Below are positions 1 through 11,100 of a DNA stretch of 64,000 bases, piece after piece. Every line of letters begins with the position of its first letter. Within the stretch, counting starts at the first letter, position 1. Both the position numbers and the translations under genes were made by a program. Under the pieces are notes generated by a model. It made no database searches, was not told where the DNA came from, and saw only the letters and a program-made list of their open reading frames with translations. The DNA is from Dactylonectria macrodidyma (lineage: Eukaryota > Ascomycota > Sordariomycetes > Hypocreales > Nectriaceae): positions 372,001-436,000 of the forward strand of contig JAGMUV010000035.1 in the NCBI GenBank assembly GCA_020744425.1, given 5' to 3'.

Positions 1-1000
1 TTGCGCGGATTGACTGTCCTAGTAAATTGCGTGTTTGGAGTAGTCGGTTAGGCCTTCTCCCCGCAATAAGTCCTGGTGTCACATCTAGTATATAAGCCAT
101 TACTGCACTGCGCATTAGCGGAGTGTGCATTCCCTTTTAGCGTAGTGGCAAAAATGCAACACCTGGTTGTTGTCCATGGCAAGGATATCTCAGCCCTCGT
201 TTTTTCCCCTTTTCTCCCGCGTGTCACTTGACCGTAAAACCACCTCGTTGACTGCCCCTCCCCCTCCACGGGAACTTCCGCCCGTCGACGCCTCGAACAA
301 AAGGAGCATGTCTCACAATGCGCCGTCGTGGCGCGACGACCCTTGTGACGCCGGTGAGGCTTCGTTAGTTTATTGCAGCACTACTTAACTGAATTTAGCA
401 GCTCCGCATATTCAATGCCGTCTCATTGCGTATTCCGGTATGTATTTCTGTGTCGAAAACGGGGTTTTCGGCAAAAGCCGTGGACAGAGAGAACGGCCGC
501 TCGTTCAGTAGGCAACACACGACACGGCTCGTGTTCTTGCACTACACTAGACTCAGTCCGTCTTTGACGCTTGGTTCGCATCAGCTCGGGTAGCAGCAAC
601 TACTGGAGAAAAGTTGAATGAGACTAAGAACGCCCTCACAGCAGACTCAATCTTACGGCTGGACTATGTCATTTCAAAGGCCTCTAATTGGTTATTCACC
701 TCCAAATATGGAGGTACTCAGAAATGAAAGTCTTGGCAAAATGAAAGGGCAGTACAATAAGACATATCATTTAGTCGCATGGCACAGTCCCATCATCTTT
801 CAGTCCCCAGTTTTCAATTGCAATTCCGGACACAAATCATACGATCATAAGAAAGCAACTGGTGTCTAACTTCTTGATGCGATTCGTGTGCCTTAAAAGA
901 CCCTAATATCCTGTGTGACTCATAACCGAGGCACAGGTAGACCTTTTGGTGTAACGGCTTAGGGCCTACCTCTCCTTTTCTGTATCACTTCTCGAACAGA
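1..1000. other. Upstream region without a recognisable gene
   Basis: Only short open frames on both strands, none with a recognisable domain or a convincing intron pattern. The final part (about 880-1000) is the likely promoter and leader of the gene starting at 1001. Confidence 0.5.
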
Positions 1001-2719
1001 ATGGTTGGATTTAAGAACAGCGTCCTCTTTGGGTTTGCGATTCTTCCCATTTGGGTTGCCAAGGCGAGGAGGGGAGGGGGAGGCTCTGGTGGAGTCATTA
1101 TCGAACTTCCCTGCAACTACACGGAATCGGGCTTTCTAGAGGTTTGTTCGTCGCTCCGAATCTCACTGGGACGTTCTTACTGACGGCACGATGGAAACAA
1201 TCAGAGGGCTGTTCAAATATGCGAGCCATTCCTGACCTCACTCGAGACATGCCCAGCAGGGGAAATTAATCCAGATCTTCGTCTCCAGGTGACGGATCAA
1301 GTGTATGACTGTTTAGAACTCCTGTCAGTGCCATCTCAGATTCCCTGCCGTCGTAGTTTGCTAACTATTGAAAAGACTCGACAATCTCTCTGGAGTTGAA
1401 TCCACTACTCTTCCGCCCATTGTTGACCCCGTGAAAATCAGCGTAGACCCGAGTTGTACCTATCCTGCATTTATGCCAGTATGGTCTTCCCTTTCAAGTC
1501 TTCCGTCTATAACCCCCGTTGTGTGACTCTAATTCAACGATTAGTTGCTGGAAGATGTTTGTGCCTCCGAAATCCTTAAGCCGAGCGACATTGAGGAAGA
1601 ATGTCGCGGTGGAACTCGAACCACGACGGACCTAAACGAGCAAGAGGAAGAATACCGTACCTGTCAGGGACGCGTGTATGTGCCTCAATTTCGTCAAAAT
1701 CCGGAAACCAACTATGCTGACAACGAAACAGTGCCGTACAATATCTGCGCTGCACCGTCCAGAAACCCACCCAGGAAATCAAAGACTGCATTGCGCAAAG
1801 TGTCCAAAGGGCGAGCTGGATACCTCAACTGCAGACATATACCACCGCGACATCCTGTCCCAGCCAATCCGCGATCCTCGGAGTGCTCGCGCTCGTTGTG
1901 CTCAGAGGTGGCCTTGGCTCACTGTTTCAATACTACTTCGGTCTTCTGTGCCGGCGGCTCTTTCGACGTAGCAATAAAGAGCCTCATATGAGCCATAAAT
2001 CCCACGCGCCACAGATGTATGGGCATTCGCCCCAGGGGCCCCCAATGTATGGACATCCCCAGGCGCCAGAGATGTTTGGACATCCATGCCAAACCCCTCC
2101 CCCCCCTCATGAATCTGGCCCGCCCTCATTAGGCCCATTCCGCCTTGCCAAAGCATATGACATCAAGGCAATGAGGTTCTTGGAATACGTATTCAAAGAA
2201 GTTATTGTTGCGTTCGTCACGGTCTACGTCATCCTCCGATATATCGACATACCAGGCCCCGGATGGAGGGACCACATGCTCTTGTACATGATGCGCCCGC
2301 GTGTCGCCCCGCTCACTGGCACACTGGGTCTCTTCCAGCCCTGGTCGCAGCAGGGCTTTGGCGACCTCGCCGGCGACGCTCTTCTCTCCTTGGCCGCCGG
2401 CGGCATTGCTGCGTCGAGATTCTTCCCCCTTATCTGGAAATCCGCTAGTCCAGACGCGCCGCAAGGGGATCTCAAAGCACTCGCGATCGGCGCCCTTCTG
2501 GCAGTAGCCCCGACTGGCTTAGTGTTCCTCCTCACGCTCCCGGCTTCCATAGTTGGCCTGGCTTCGGGTCGCGAAGAAAACGGCGGGAATGTCAAACGCG
2601 GCTACTATTATGGGTGTTGCATATGGCCGCTTCAGATCTTTGGTGTTGCCCTCTATACTCTGTTCTCGCCTCTCCTTTTTCTGGCCGAGATGGTGAGCGC
2701 CATTATATGGCGTTTGTAG
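1001..2719 (+). CDS. Five-exon gene for a predicted secreted/membrane protein of unknown function
   Basis: Proposed exons are 1001-1141, 1205-1352, 1396-1478, 1545-1675 and 1732-2719, giving about 496 aa. The introns start GT and end AG; those at 1142-1204 and 1676-1731 contain good CTGAC branch sites and the last one starts GTATGT. Every junction keeps frame. The protein begins with a signal-peptide-like segment (MVGFKNSVLFGFAILPI), followed by a cysteine-bearing region of about 200 residues. A hydrophobic stretch (ILGVLALVV) comes next, then a Tyr-Gly-His-Pro-rich linker with MYGHP/MFGHP motifs, then two or three further hydrophobic segments. I do not recognise the family. If the upstream exons are wrong, a shorter protein could start at the ATG at 1988. 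The 43-nt intron 1353-1395 is the least certain. The stop codon lies at the edge of the downstream LINE. Confidence 0.6.
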
Positions 2720-2878
2720 TAGTAGTAGATTTATTACGCCCGGGAGAACGGATCTCATAGGGCCATGGAACACGCTATGCTATTTACATTTCTGCCACCT
2801 TCAATCCTGACCACAAGTAAAGCCCCACTTTCTCTCCCTGGATCGCTTTCGTTTGGCCTCGCTTGACTCTCTCTGACA

Positions 2879-2894
2879 GGCCTGCTTGAAGGCC
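2879..2894 (-). repeat. Conserved stem-loop in the LINE 3' UTR
   Basis: An inverted repeat with GGCC arms around TGCTTGAA. The same 16 bases are at 62558-62573 in the second LINE copy, within a longer shared 3' UTR block. It may be a recognition element for the reverse transcriptase; that role is inferred. Confidence 0.4.
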
Positions 2895-3018
2895 AATTTC
2901 TCCAAGTGTTCAGCATCCTATCCTCAGCAGCTGAAGCGTGGTCTGTCAAAATGAGGCTGTACCGTGTTAGTATTGTGCCACTGTTTCCTGGTTCCGGCTG
3001 TTAGTATGTCCCATTCTC

Positions 3019-6000
3019 CTACTTCACTCCCAACCTTCCTGTCTTCATCGCAAATTTGATCGTTGCTCGCACCGCCTGTAGGTTAGGTGACCACTTCGGT
3101 CCGTCCAATGCCGACTTTCCTCCCAAAAAGAACGATAGGTTTCCTATCTCGCTTTGCCTGATTTGTCTTATGCCTTCGCGTTGTGCGTCCCACTTGGTGC
3201 ATCGAAAGAGAAAATGTTCCATCGTCTCGACTGCCCTTCCACAGTCGCACAAGTCTGATTCCACTGCACCGATCCTCGACAGGTAGCTGTTAATCCTCGC
3301 CATTCCCGTGCGCAACTGCGAAAGCGTGTCTGCTTCGCGCCTCTTCAGTCCGTCGTACAGCACCTTTGTGTGTTTGCCTGGTAGCGCTTTGTCAACCCTC
3401 TTGGAGAAGCCGCCCACTCTGTCCGGTAGTGTCTGGTGCTGTTGTAGCTGCTCTCTCGCTAGTCTTATCCGCGTCGATCGGGCTTGGTACGGCTGTGTCT
3501 CTGGCATGCGGCCCGATTCAGTTGCTCTCTGGGCCTGTCTCTTCGCCTTGGGCCCCAAGGGGAACGCATCATCCCGAGAGGGTACCCAAATCATCTTGAC
3601 CCTGTTGTTGCCTTTTCTTAGCCGTCGGATGTGGTTGTAGATTTCTCGGATGGCGCACTGTCCCGATTGTTGTCGTGGTCGCGCGATCGCCTTCAGTGCT
3701 GACTGGCCGCTTGACAGTATGGTAAGCCTTCGGTCCCGTAATCCGTCAGGCATGCATCGCAATGCCATTGCTATCGCCCCTAGCTCGGCTGTGTAGGGGT
3801 TCTGGTCGTCTCGCGAGCCGAGAGTGACCGAGTACCTGGCCATGACCCTATTCTCTCGCCCTGCTGCTTTGTGGCTGATGATGCCTCCCATGCCCGTCAT
3901 TCCTCCTCTGTCGGAAGCGCTGGTCGCGATGGTGATGTCTTCGACACTGTTGGCTGCCGCTATCGCCACCTTCCGATCTGCCTCACACACCAGCGACACG
4001 CGGGGGTGCCACGGCGGTGCTGCATAGGCTTCGATTGTTTCCATCCGCCCGATTCCGCTCTCGCCGAGGGCAAGCGCCAGTCTCTTCATCGGCGAGATGT
4101 ACCTTCGACTCACTGATACTTTGAGTGTCGCTAGCGGGTGCTTCTTTGGCAGCGTGTGCATATTGATGTACAACTTCATTCCAGCCAGAGCATGTCGCTC
4201 GTGTACTGTTTGGATGTTGGCTTCCGCTTCAGCTACTGCCCTCGCCACCGTCTGGAAGGCTCCCGTGATGGCCCGCGCTCCTATTTTCTGTGCCCTGTTG
4301 AACTCTTTCAATTCCCTTTCGCCGCGCGCATGCGCCCATACGACAGACGCATAGTCCATGGCTGGGGCAACGGTTGCGACGAAGAGTTGTCTGGCAGCTT
4401 GTGGTGGCAGCATCCTGAGTCTCCTTAGACACATGGCTGCCAAGAGACATTTCGTGGCGGCCTTGGCCATGTGTTCCTTGAACCTGAGCCCCGTGTCCAT
4501 GATTACCCCTAAGAGTTTGGCCTTCGCTTTGGGCTTGACTTCCTCTCCATTGATCGTGAACGGCGCCTCGCTGGTGCGTTCAGCTACGCGCGTGAAGTGG
4601 ACAATTGCTGTCTTGTCATGCTCAAACGTCGCTCCACTGCGTTTCCCCCACGCCAGTGCCCGGTCAATGATGGCTTGTATGCCGTCCCTGTTCGCCTCCG
4701 CCGTCGGCCCCGTGACCCAGGCCGAGTAGTCGTCGACAAACGCCATCGATCCGCCGTTCGAGTTAATCTTGCTTTGCACAAGGTCTGCGTTGAAGAACAG
4801 GAAAAGCACTGGCGAAAGCGGCGATCCTTGGGGAAGGCCGGCTTGCGGCAGCTCCCGTTGCTCTGACGTGTAGTCGTTCACCACAATGCTGGCCGTGCGA
4901 TTGGAGCAGAACGCGCTTATCCATTGCACCAGCTTCTTGGGGATACCTCTTGCTTCCAGCCTCTGTAGCAGTCTGTCATCGAACACGCCGTTGTACGCGC
5001 CTTTGATGTCGAAGCTGGCCAGGCTGACCACCTTGCGGTTCCGCCATGCTTTGTACACTTGTTCTTGGAAGAGCAGCAGAGCCTGCTCTGCCGACCGCCG
5101 CTTCCTTGCCCCAAAGTGGTTTGTGGGCAGGAGCCCGAACGTCTCGGCGGCGTATGAGATCCTGTCCGCCACTACCGCCTCGAGGATCTTTCCCAGCGTC
5201 GACAGCAGCGAGATTGGTCTCCATGCCTTTGCGAGTGCGTAATCGCCCTTGTCCGGCTTCTTGAGCGGGATGATCTTTGCGCTTCTCCACTGGTCTGGTA
5301 GCTGTCCTTCATCCAGTGAGGTGCGGAACAGATGCATCACGCGTTCCTTGACCACCGGCCACAGTTGCTTCCACACCATCGCCGGCACGCCGTCTTCTCC
5401 GGGTGCTTTCCACGCCTTGGCTGCCATGACTTTCTCCTCCACCTCCTCCAACGTCAAGTCTGGCATGGCCACTTCTCTCCGCCGCGGTCGTGGACCTTCG
5501 TCTTCGATGGTTGCTGGCAGCGGCGGGAAGAATGCCGTCAGCAGTTCTTCTGCCTGTTCCGCCTTGTCCTGCGTTGTCGTCCCGTCCGCCCTTTTCAGCC
5601 GGGGGATTTTGTCGCCGACCATGTCGGCACCGGGTTTGAGGTATTTGGCTGCTTGCCAGATATTGGCGCCGTCTGTGAGGAAGTCGTCCCAGTGGGCCTT
5701 CTTCTGTCTTCTGATACTGTCGTGGTACTCTTTGGATGCTACCTTCGCCCGGCTCTCTAGGTTGTCCTGTCTATGGCCTGCCCGCCGCTGCGCCCTCGCC
5801 AGGTTTCTCCAGTACGTGTAGGTTTTCCGGAGTCGAGTAAGGTCAGTTGTCCACCATCTCTTTGCGTATGGCGATGGCTTCGCTCGCGGGACCAGTGCGT
5901 GGATTGCGCCGAGGACTGCCTCCATCAGCCTGTCCGTCTGGGTCTGAACCCCGCCGTCCCATGGGAGGGGTGCTAGTTGGTCCTTCACCCTCTCCTTGAT

Positions 6001-6789
6001 CGCATTCCATGGTGCGTTCTTGAAGAGAAGTCCAGGGCCAGCTGTCCTCTGCGGCGTTGTGAGGTCAAACTCTGTCCGGATTGCCCTGTGGTCCGACCCG
6101 TGTTCGGTCTGGTGTATGCCGCAGTGGACCATCTCTTCAGCCAGTTCAGACGACGCAAGCATCAGGTCGATCGTGCTCTCCGCACCACTCCTCTCCCAGG
6201 TTTTCGTTCCCCTGGGAAGGAGGCTGAGGAGGCCATGCTCGTCCATGAGGTCGATGATTGCATCTGCCTCCCCTTGGCGTCTGCCTGTCACCTCGTCACC
6301 TCCCCATAGTTGGTCGTGGCGGTTGAAGTCGCCTGCCAAGATCACGTCCGTTCTTTTCCCTGTGCTGTTGCGGAAGCCCGTCATCACCCTGTGCAGTTGC
6401 TCCATTGCCGTGCGTAGAGCATTCTCATTACTCCCTTCCACATACACGGATACCACTAGGACGTCCCGGTCGGGCAGTCGTATTATTGCTCCCGTCAGGT
6501 CGGCTGACGGTATCGGCACCTGCTCCGCCTCCAGGTCCCTGCGGACCCAGAGCATGCTGCGGATCGGCCATCGCATCTCGTGTTTCTTCGTCGGTATCAA
6601 TCTCGTCCAGTTTCTGTGGTTGTTCGGTGCTGTCACCACCGTACCGTCCATGTTCAATGCGTATGGTTCGGCTACTGCCAGTACCGCGTAGTCCCGCAAG
6701 TCTCCGTCGTTCATCATGCTCAATTGCACCGCATCCCTCTTCCCCACGTTAAGCTGGAGGATCTGGAGGTTAGTGCACATTGCCGTCAT
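3019..6789 (-). CDS. LINE ORF2: endonuclease, reverse transcriptase, RNase H-like protein
   Basis: About 1256 aa starting at the ATG at 6789, which overlaps the end of ORF1 by 20 nt; the frame is open further upstream but that part overlaps ORF1. The N-terminal endonuclease/exonuclease/phosphatase domain shows LQLNVGK, AVAEPY, GDFNRHD and GSDHRAI. The reverse transcriptase shows FDIKGAYNGV, AGLPQGSPLSP and the catalytic FVDDY. An RNase H-like domain follows (YTAELGAIAMAL), but the usual first and third acidic residues appear as Ser (TSASDR, ILSSGQ). A C-terminal finger CDC-x7-EHFLFRC follows. This protein would nick target DNA and prime reverse transcription on the LINE RNA. The frame is uninterrupted, so this ORF could still be functional, although its ORF1 partner is broken. 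Confidence 0.92.
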   Translation of the reverse strand: MTAMCTNLQILQLNVGKRDAVQLSMMNDGDLRDYAVLAVAEPYALNMDGTVVTAPNNHRNWTRLIPTKKHEMRWPIRSMLWVRRDLEAEQVPIPSADLTGAIIRLPDRDVLVVSVYVEGSNENALRTAMEQLHRVMTGFRNSTGKRTDVILAGDFNRHDQLWGGDEVTGRRQGEADAIIDLMDEHGLLSLLPRGTKTWERSGAESTIDLMLASSELAEEMVHCGIHQTEHGSDHRAIRTEFDLTTPQRTAGPGLLFKNAPWNAIKERVKDQLAPLPWDGGVQTQTDRLMEAVLGAIHALVPRAKPSPYAKRWWTTDLTRLRKTYTYWRNLARAQRRAGHRQDNLESRAKVASKEYHDSIRRQKKAHWDDFLTDGANIWQAAKYLKPGADMVGDKIPRLKRADGTTTQDKAEQAEELLTAFFPPLPATIEDEGPRPRRREVAMPDLTLEEVEEKVMAAKAWKAPGEDGVPAMVWKQLWPVVKERVMHLFRTSLDEGQLPDQWRSAKIIPLKKPDKGDYALAKAWRPISLLSTLGKILEAVVADRISYAAETFGLLPTNHFGARKRRSAEQALLLFQEQVYKAWRNRKVVSLASFDIKGAYNGVFDDRLLQRLEARGIPKKLVQWISAFCSNRTASIVVNDYTSEQRELPQAGLPQGSPLSPVLFLFFNADLVQSKINSNGGSMAFVDDYSAWVTGPTAEANRDGIQAIIDRALAWGKRSGATFEHDKTAIVHFTRVAERTSEAPFTINGEEVKPKAKAKLLGVIMDTGLRFKEHMAKAATKCLLAAMCLRRLRMLPPQAARQLFVATVAPAMDYASVVWAHARGERELKEFNRAQKIGARAITGAFQTVARAVAEAEANIQTVHERHALAGMKLYINMHTLPKKHPLATLKVSVSRRYISPMKRLALALGESGIGRMETIEAYAAPPWHPRVSLVCEADRKVAIAAANSVEDITIATSASDRGGMTGMGGIISHKAAGRENRVMARYSVTLGSRDDQNPYTAELGAIAMALRCMPDGLRDRRLTILSSGQSALKAIARPRQQSGQCAIREIYNHIRRLRKGNNRVKMIWVPSRDDAFPLGPKAKRQAQRATESGRMPETQPYQARSTRIRLAREQLQQHQTLPDRVGGFSKRVDKALPGKHTKVLYDGLKRREADTLSQLRTGMARINSYLSRIGAVESDLCDCGRAVETMEHFLFRCTKWDAQREGIRQIRQSEIGNLSFFLGGKSALDGPKWSPNLQAVRATIKFAMKTGRLGVK

Positions 6790-7778
6790 GTAGTTGTCGT
6801 ACTCGGCAGTTGCGACTGAGCGATTCGTGTGGTCCTCTGCAGAGAACGCACTTCGGCTCGATCGCCTGGCACTGTGTGTGGCGGTGTCCCGTTTCCGCAC
6901 ATTTGCCGCATCGCTGGGGTCTGTTGCAGGTGAAGGCTTTGTGACCAAGCTCCCAGCAGTTGTAGCATTGGACTGGGCCTTGGCGTCGCTCGAAAACGTT
7001 GGTGCTGGCCGACTCCCCAGCGAGGTGAAAGTATCTCTCTTCCAGCAAGCGTTGCGCATCGCTCACCTTCGTAACGTAGATCACCATCGAGCCGTAGGAT
7101 TTCCCATTCTCCTTGTCGCTGAGCCACTGCATCTTGGCAATCGTCACTCCGTTCTCCTTTCCCAGCGCCTCCGCTGTGCCTGGCAGCACGTTGCCAGCTG
7201 AGTCCAGGACCGCTGCCCTGTTTGCGCCGTCAACTTTCACCGGATACAGTTGGTCCCTGAGGACTCTTGCGCCCTTGACTGCTGTCTTCTCTGCCGCTTC
7301 CTTGACGAGCTTCATCTCCGACTCGTCTCGGCAGATCACCTTAATACGGTCTGCGTTCTTTGCGTTCCTCACCACCGCTGCACACCTCCAGTCCTGTCGG
7401 CCCTCCTTCTTTCGCATCTCCTCCTCAATGGCCTGTCGAATTCCTCCCACTTGCGCTTTGCCCTTCTCCTCCTCGTTGACACGCGATGTGTCGATAGTGC
7501 AGAAGAGAGTATCGGTAAGCGTGGACGGTGTTGTTTGTATCGACGAGAGCGTTTGAACGTTGCTTGGCTGGCTTGACGGCGGGGTACGGGCTACGTCTGC
7601 AAACGATGGGTGCGGGCTCGTCTGGGCGCTGTTGGCCTGAATACTTTTGGCCATCGCGTCTAGTTGTTCCCGCAACTGCTTTGTTTCTTCTGCCGCTTGT
7701 TCCCTCACCTGCCTGAGCTGTTCAATCAGCTGCTCGCGCATCTGTTTCATCTCACGTGCTGTCTGTTCCTGCATGCTT

Positions 7779-8045
7779 TGTCAGACAATTGGCTCCACAG
7801 GGATCATTGTTGGCATCGGTCAATTGATGAGAATTATCTAAGGAGCAAGAACTCAATGCCAAGATGCACTGAGCCGTGCAGCTCTTTTATACACAAATGA
7901 AAGCGTTGGCTGTTTAGGCAGCAGCCTGCTGCTTGACGCTAATTGTGGTCGTTCACTCTCATCGTGAACAAGTTCACGATGATCGTGATCCTTGCCTCAT
8001 TTCGACGGCAGCTGCTCTAGTGGGGCCGGGGCTTGATATGCGACA
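7779..8045 (-). repeat. Copia-1 3' LTR
   Basis: Starts TGTCAGAC and ends GCGACA on the plus strand. It contains a perfect hairpin around TCGTGAACAAGTTCACGA. It appears identical to 13486-13752. Confidence 0.95.
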
Positions 8046-8056
8046 CACCCCCCAGC
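8046..8056 (-). promoter_or_regulatory. Copia-1 polypurine tract
   Basis: Read on the minus strand it is GCTGGGGGGTG, directly before the 3' LTR, where plus-strand DNA synthesis is normally primed. Confidence 0.7.
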
Positions 8057-8118
8057 GTTGAGTGATCAAGTCGACGCTGCTAGAAGCTATCACAACCAGC
8101 CATAAAATCACCATCATC

Positions 8119-11100
8119 CTATTGCATAGCTTGGTCTCCCAAGCCCACCTCCCTCTTGATATCGACCAAATTCAGCATTGAGCGGAAGTGCTCAAACTTA
8201 GATCTGGACAGAGCTTTCGTCAAGCCGTCTGCTGGCATTTGATCAGTCTTGAGGTATTCCACCAGAAATCTACCTTTCTTGAATTCCTGCTTCAGCCACA
8301 TGTTCTGGACGTCAACATGTCGCAACTTCGTCGTAATTCTCTGGTTCTCCTCAACCACAAGTCGGATCGACTGAAGATTGTCGCAGTATATCTTAAGTGG
8401 TCCAAGATCAAGAGAGATATCCCTGAGAAGGCGGTCTAGGGCGTAGCTCTCTTTGGCTGTTCTCTCTAGGCTCAAGATTTCTGCTTCAGTTGTCGAAGTC
8501 GTGACTGTGTCTTGGAGACCAGCCTTCCATACGACCGGTCCGTTGAACAGTGTCATGACATATCCCTGCGATGAGCGTCGGGTCTCGATATCATCTGCAA
8601 ATGACGCATCACTTGCGATCACAAGAGCCTCTCCTGCGTGCATCCCATCATAGATGATGGCAAGGAATCTCGTCGCGTAGAGGTAACGAATGCATTGGTT
8701 GGCTGCAGCAAGATGTTCAGGCGATGGGTTTGTCAAGAACCTTGCAAGCTGGGCTGCTGCTCGCGCTATGTCCGGTCTGGTCATAACTGCGATATACATC
8801 AAAGACCCAACGCGTTCTTGATACGCTTTGACTTCTTCCTTGGTGGCCTGTCCGTCATATTTGACAAGAGGGATCGTTGTGATCGGGATCGATGGCACTC
8901 GAAGTTTTGAATCGCAGAGCTTGAATTTTCGTGCGATTTTCTCAACGTAAGCGTCTTGGCAGAGGTAGATCTTCCGATTTGGTCGATCCCTAATAACTCT
9001 GATGCCAAGATACCATTTGAACTCTTCTTCGCGCAGGTTGTATTTGCATTGGAGATGTTGAACGAGGTTGTCTACCACCTGCTTCTCTTGCCGTGGGCTG
9101 AGGATCAGGATATCGTCAACATAGACGAGAACTAGGATCTTGCCATTGGTAAAGACGCAGGGTTCTTCATCCGTGCGATCAATCCCTGCTTCCTTGAGCG
9201 CCTCAGAAATCTCGTTATACCAAAGGAGTGGAGCCTCGCGAAGACCGTAGAGGGCCTTGTCGAGTTCCGCGATCATGGTTGACGTTTCCCCTGGCTTCAG
9301 GAAACCAAGTTCCACATATCCCTTGGGAAGCTGAACGTAGACGGGTTGGTCCTTCTTGAGGTCGCTGTAGAGGAATGCGTTCCCAACGTCGAATTGTCGA
9401 ATCTCGAGATCGAATCGTGCCGCTGTTGCCATCATGATCCTGAAGGTCTTTGCTGCAAGCGTGGCGGCATAAGTTTCCAGTCCGCCATCGTCATCTTGGA
9501 GATCCCCACGGACACAGACGCGAGCCTTGCACCTTTGGAGGTAGCCATCTTGATCGAATTTATAGGTGAATACCCACTTCAGCGGAAGGGGTAGTCCACG
9601 AGCTTTATCGCGTTCGACCAGTCTCCAGGTGCCTCGTCGGAGGAGATCGTGTAATTCCTTTCTTATGGCTGCTTTGAATTCTGAGCCCATTGGGTGGTCT
9701 TCTAGATCCTGATATCGTTTGGGAAGTCGTACAAGTTCATCCCGGTGAAATCGATGATCTCGTGCCGTCTTGGAGGCTGCGGCGAGAAAGACGCTATGAA
9801 ATGTTGCGAGGTTTCCCTCTGGATGTTGATCGGTTGGAAGCTGGGTAGTGAAAACGCTGTGCACGTTATCATCATACTTCCGATTTGGCTTTGGTGTCCG
9901 GTCACTCTTGCGAGTCGGTTGGTCACCGTAGAGTTCCTTTTGGCTGCGGCGTGTGCGCGTTGTGCCGCGAGCTTCAGGAGTTGTTTGGTCACCTGACGGC
10001 TGCTTGTCCGGTTGCATGCTATTGCCTTCTGGGGAAGGTCGCCGGCGTGGGTTCAGCGGTTGAACTACGATCGTGTCCCGGGTGACTCCTTCAGGACTAA
10101 GATCGCGTGACTCAGTTGAACTTGGAATGGCATGACTTGGCTCGATGTCTTCGAATCGGCTGTCTGGCGATGGGGCAGCTGATCTTTGCATCGGAGGGCC
10201 ATGATATTCGTCAAGGTCACTGTCTGGACCAGCCACGGACCGTTGGGCAGGTGAATTCGGGTCTGTTTGCAACGGCGGGTCTGGTGTTGAAGTGTTCGAG
10301 CCGGTTGACCCGAAAGCTGGTGAGGCGTCCCTACTGACCAGCTGTGGTGTTGGGTCCGGCGTCGGAAGGATTGGTGGTTCGCCCAGAGGTGTGAGAAGTC
10401 TTTGCGATAGAGGCTGTACAGGCTGTGACGTGCTGTCTGCAGCACCTGAAGTGGCTCCTCTAGCGTCTTCCACCCCCGAGTTCGAACCGTCTGGGTTGAA
10501 ACCCAAGATGTGGTCATCGAACTCATAGAGAAATTCGTCCAAGATCGTGTCCCAGTCTCGCCGAGGAAGTGGCTCCAACGCCTGCAGTGTTGGTCTGTAT
10601 TCCACGACCGCTTCCGTCTCGAGCTGTTCTTCTTTCTCTGGGTCAAAGAATTCCTCTTCATTGAATCGTACGTCTCGGGACAGGATGACCTGATTGAGCT
10701 TGGGGACCCAGATACGATAGATATTGCTAGCATGATAACCAACGAGATATCCAACGTGTGCTCGTGGGCCAAGCTTGAACTGATTGATGTCTTTCCCGGC
10801 CTTATAGCGGCTGTTTAAGGGATATGCTTTGCATCCATACGCATAAATCCCGCGCCAGTCTGGTCGGAGGTCCTTTGTTGCATCAAAATCGACGTTTGGT
10901 GGTCTATACCATCGAAAGTGCTGGTGAAACCAACGGTCCATCTTCTCCTTGGGTGACATCCACTCGTTCCTGCGGCTGGGAAGGATATTATGTATCCAAA
11001 CGGCTGCACGGTAGAATTCTGGCCAGAGATCTTGCGGAAGGAGGCCAATCATACAGCGCATTCGTAGCTGATTGATTCCACCAGGTCGTTCCGCTCCACC

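Noticed and set aside
1988..2719. Single-exon gene starting at the ATG at 1988
   Set aside because: The frame upstream is protein-like and joins through good introns to a signal-peptide exon at 1001, so the longer model explains more.
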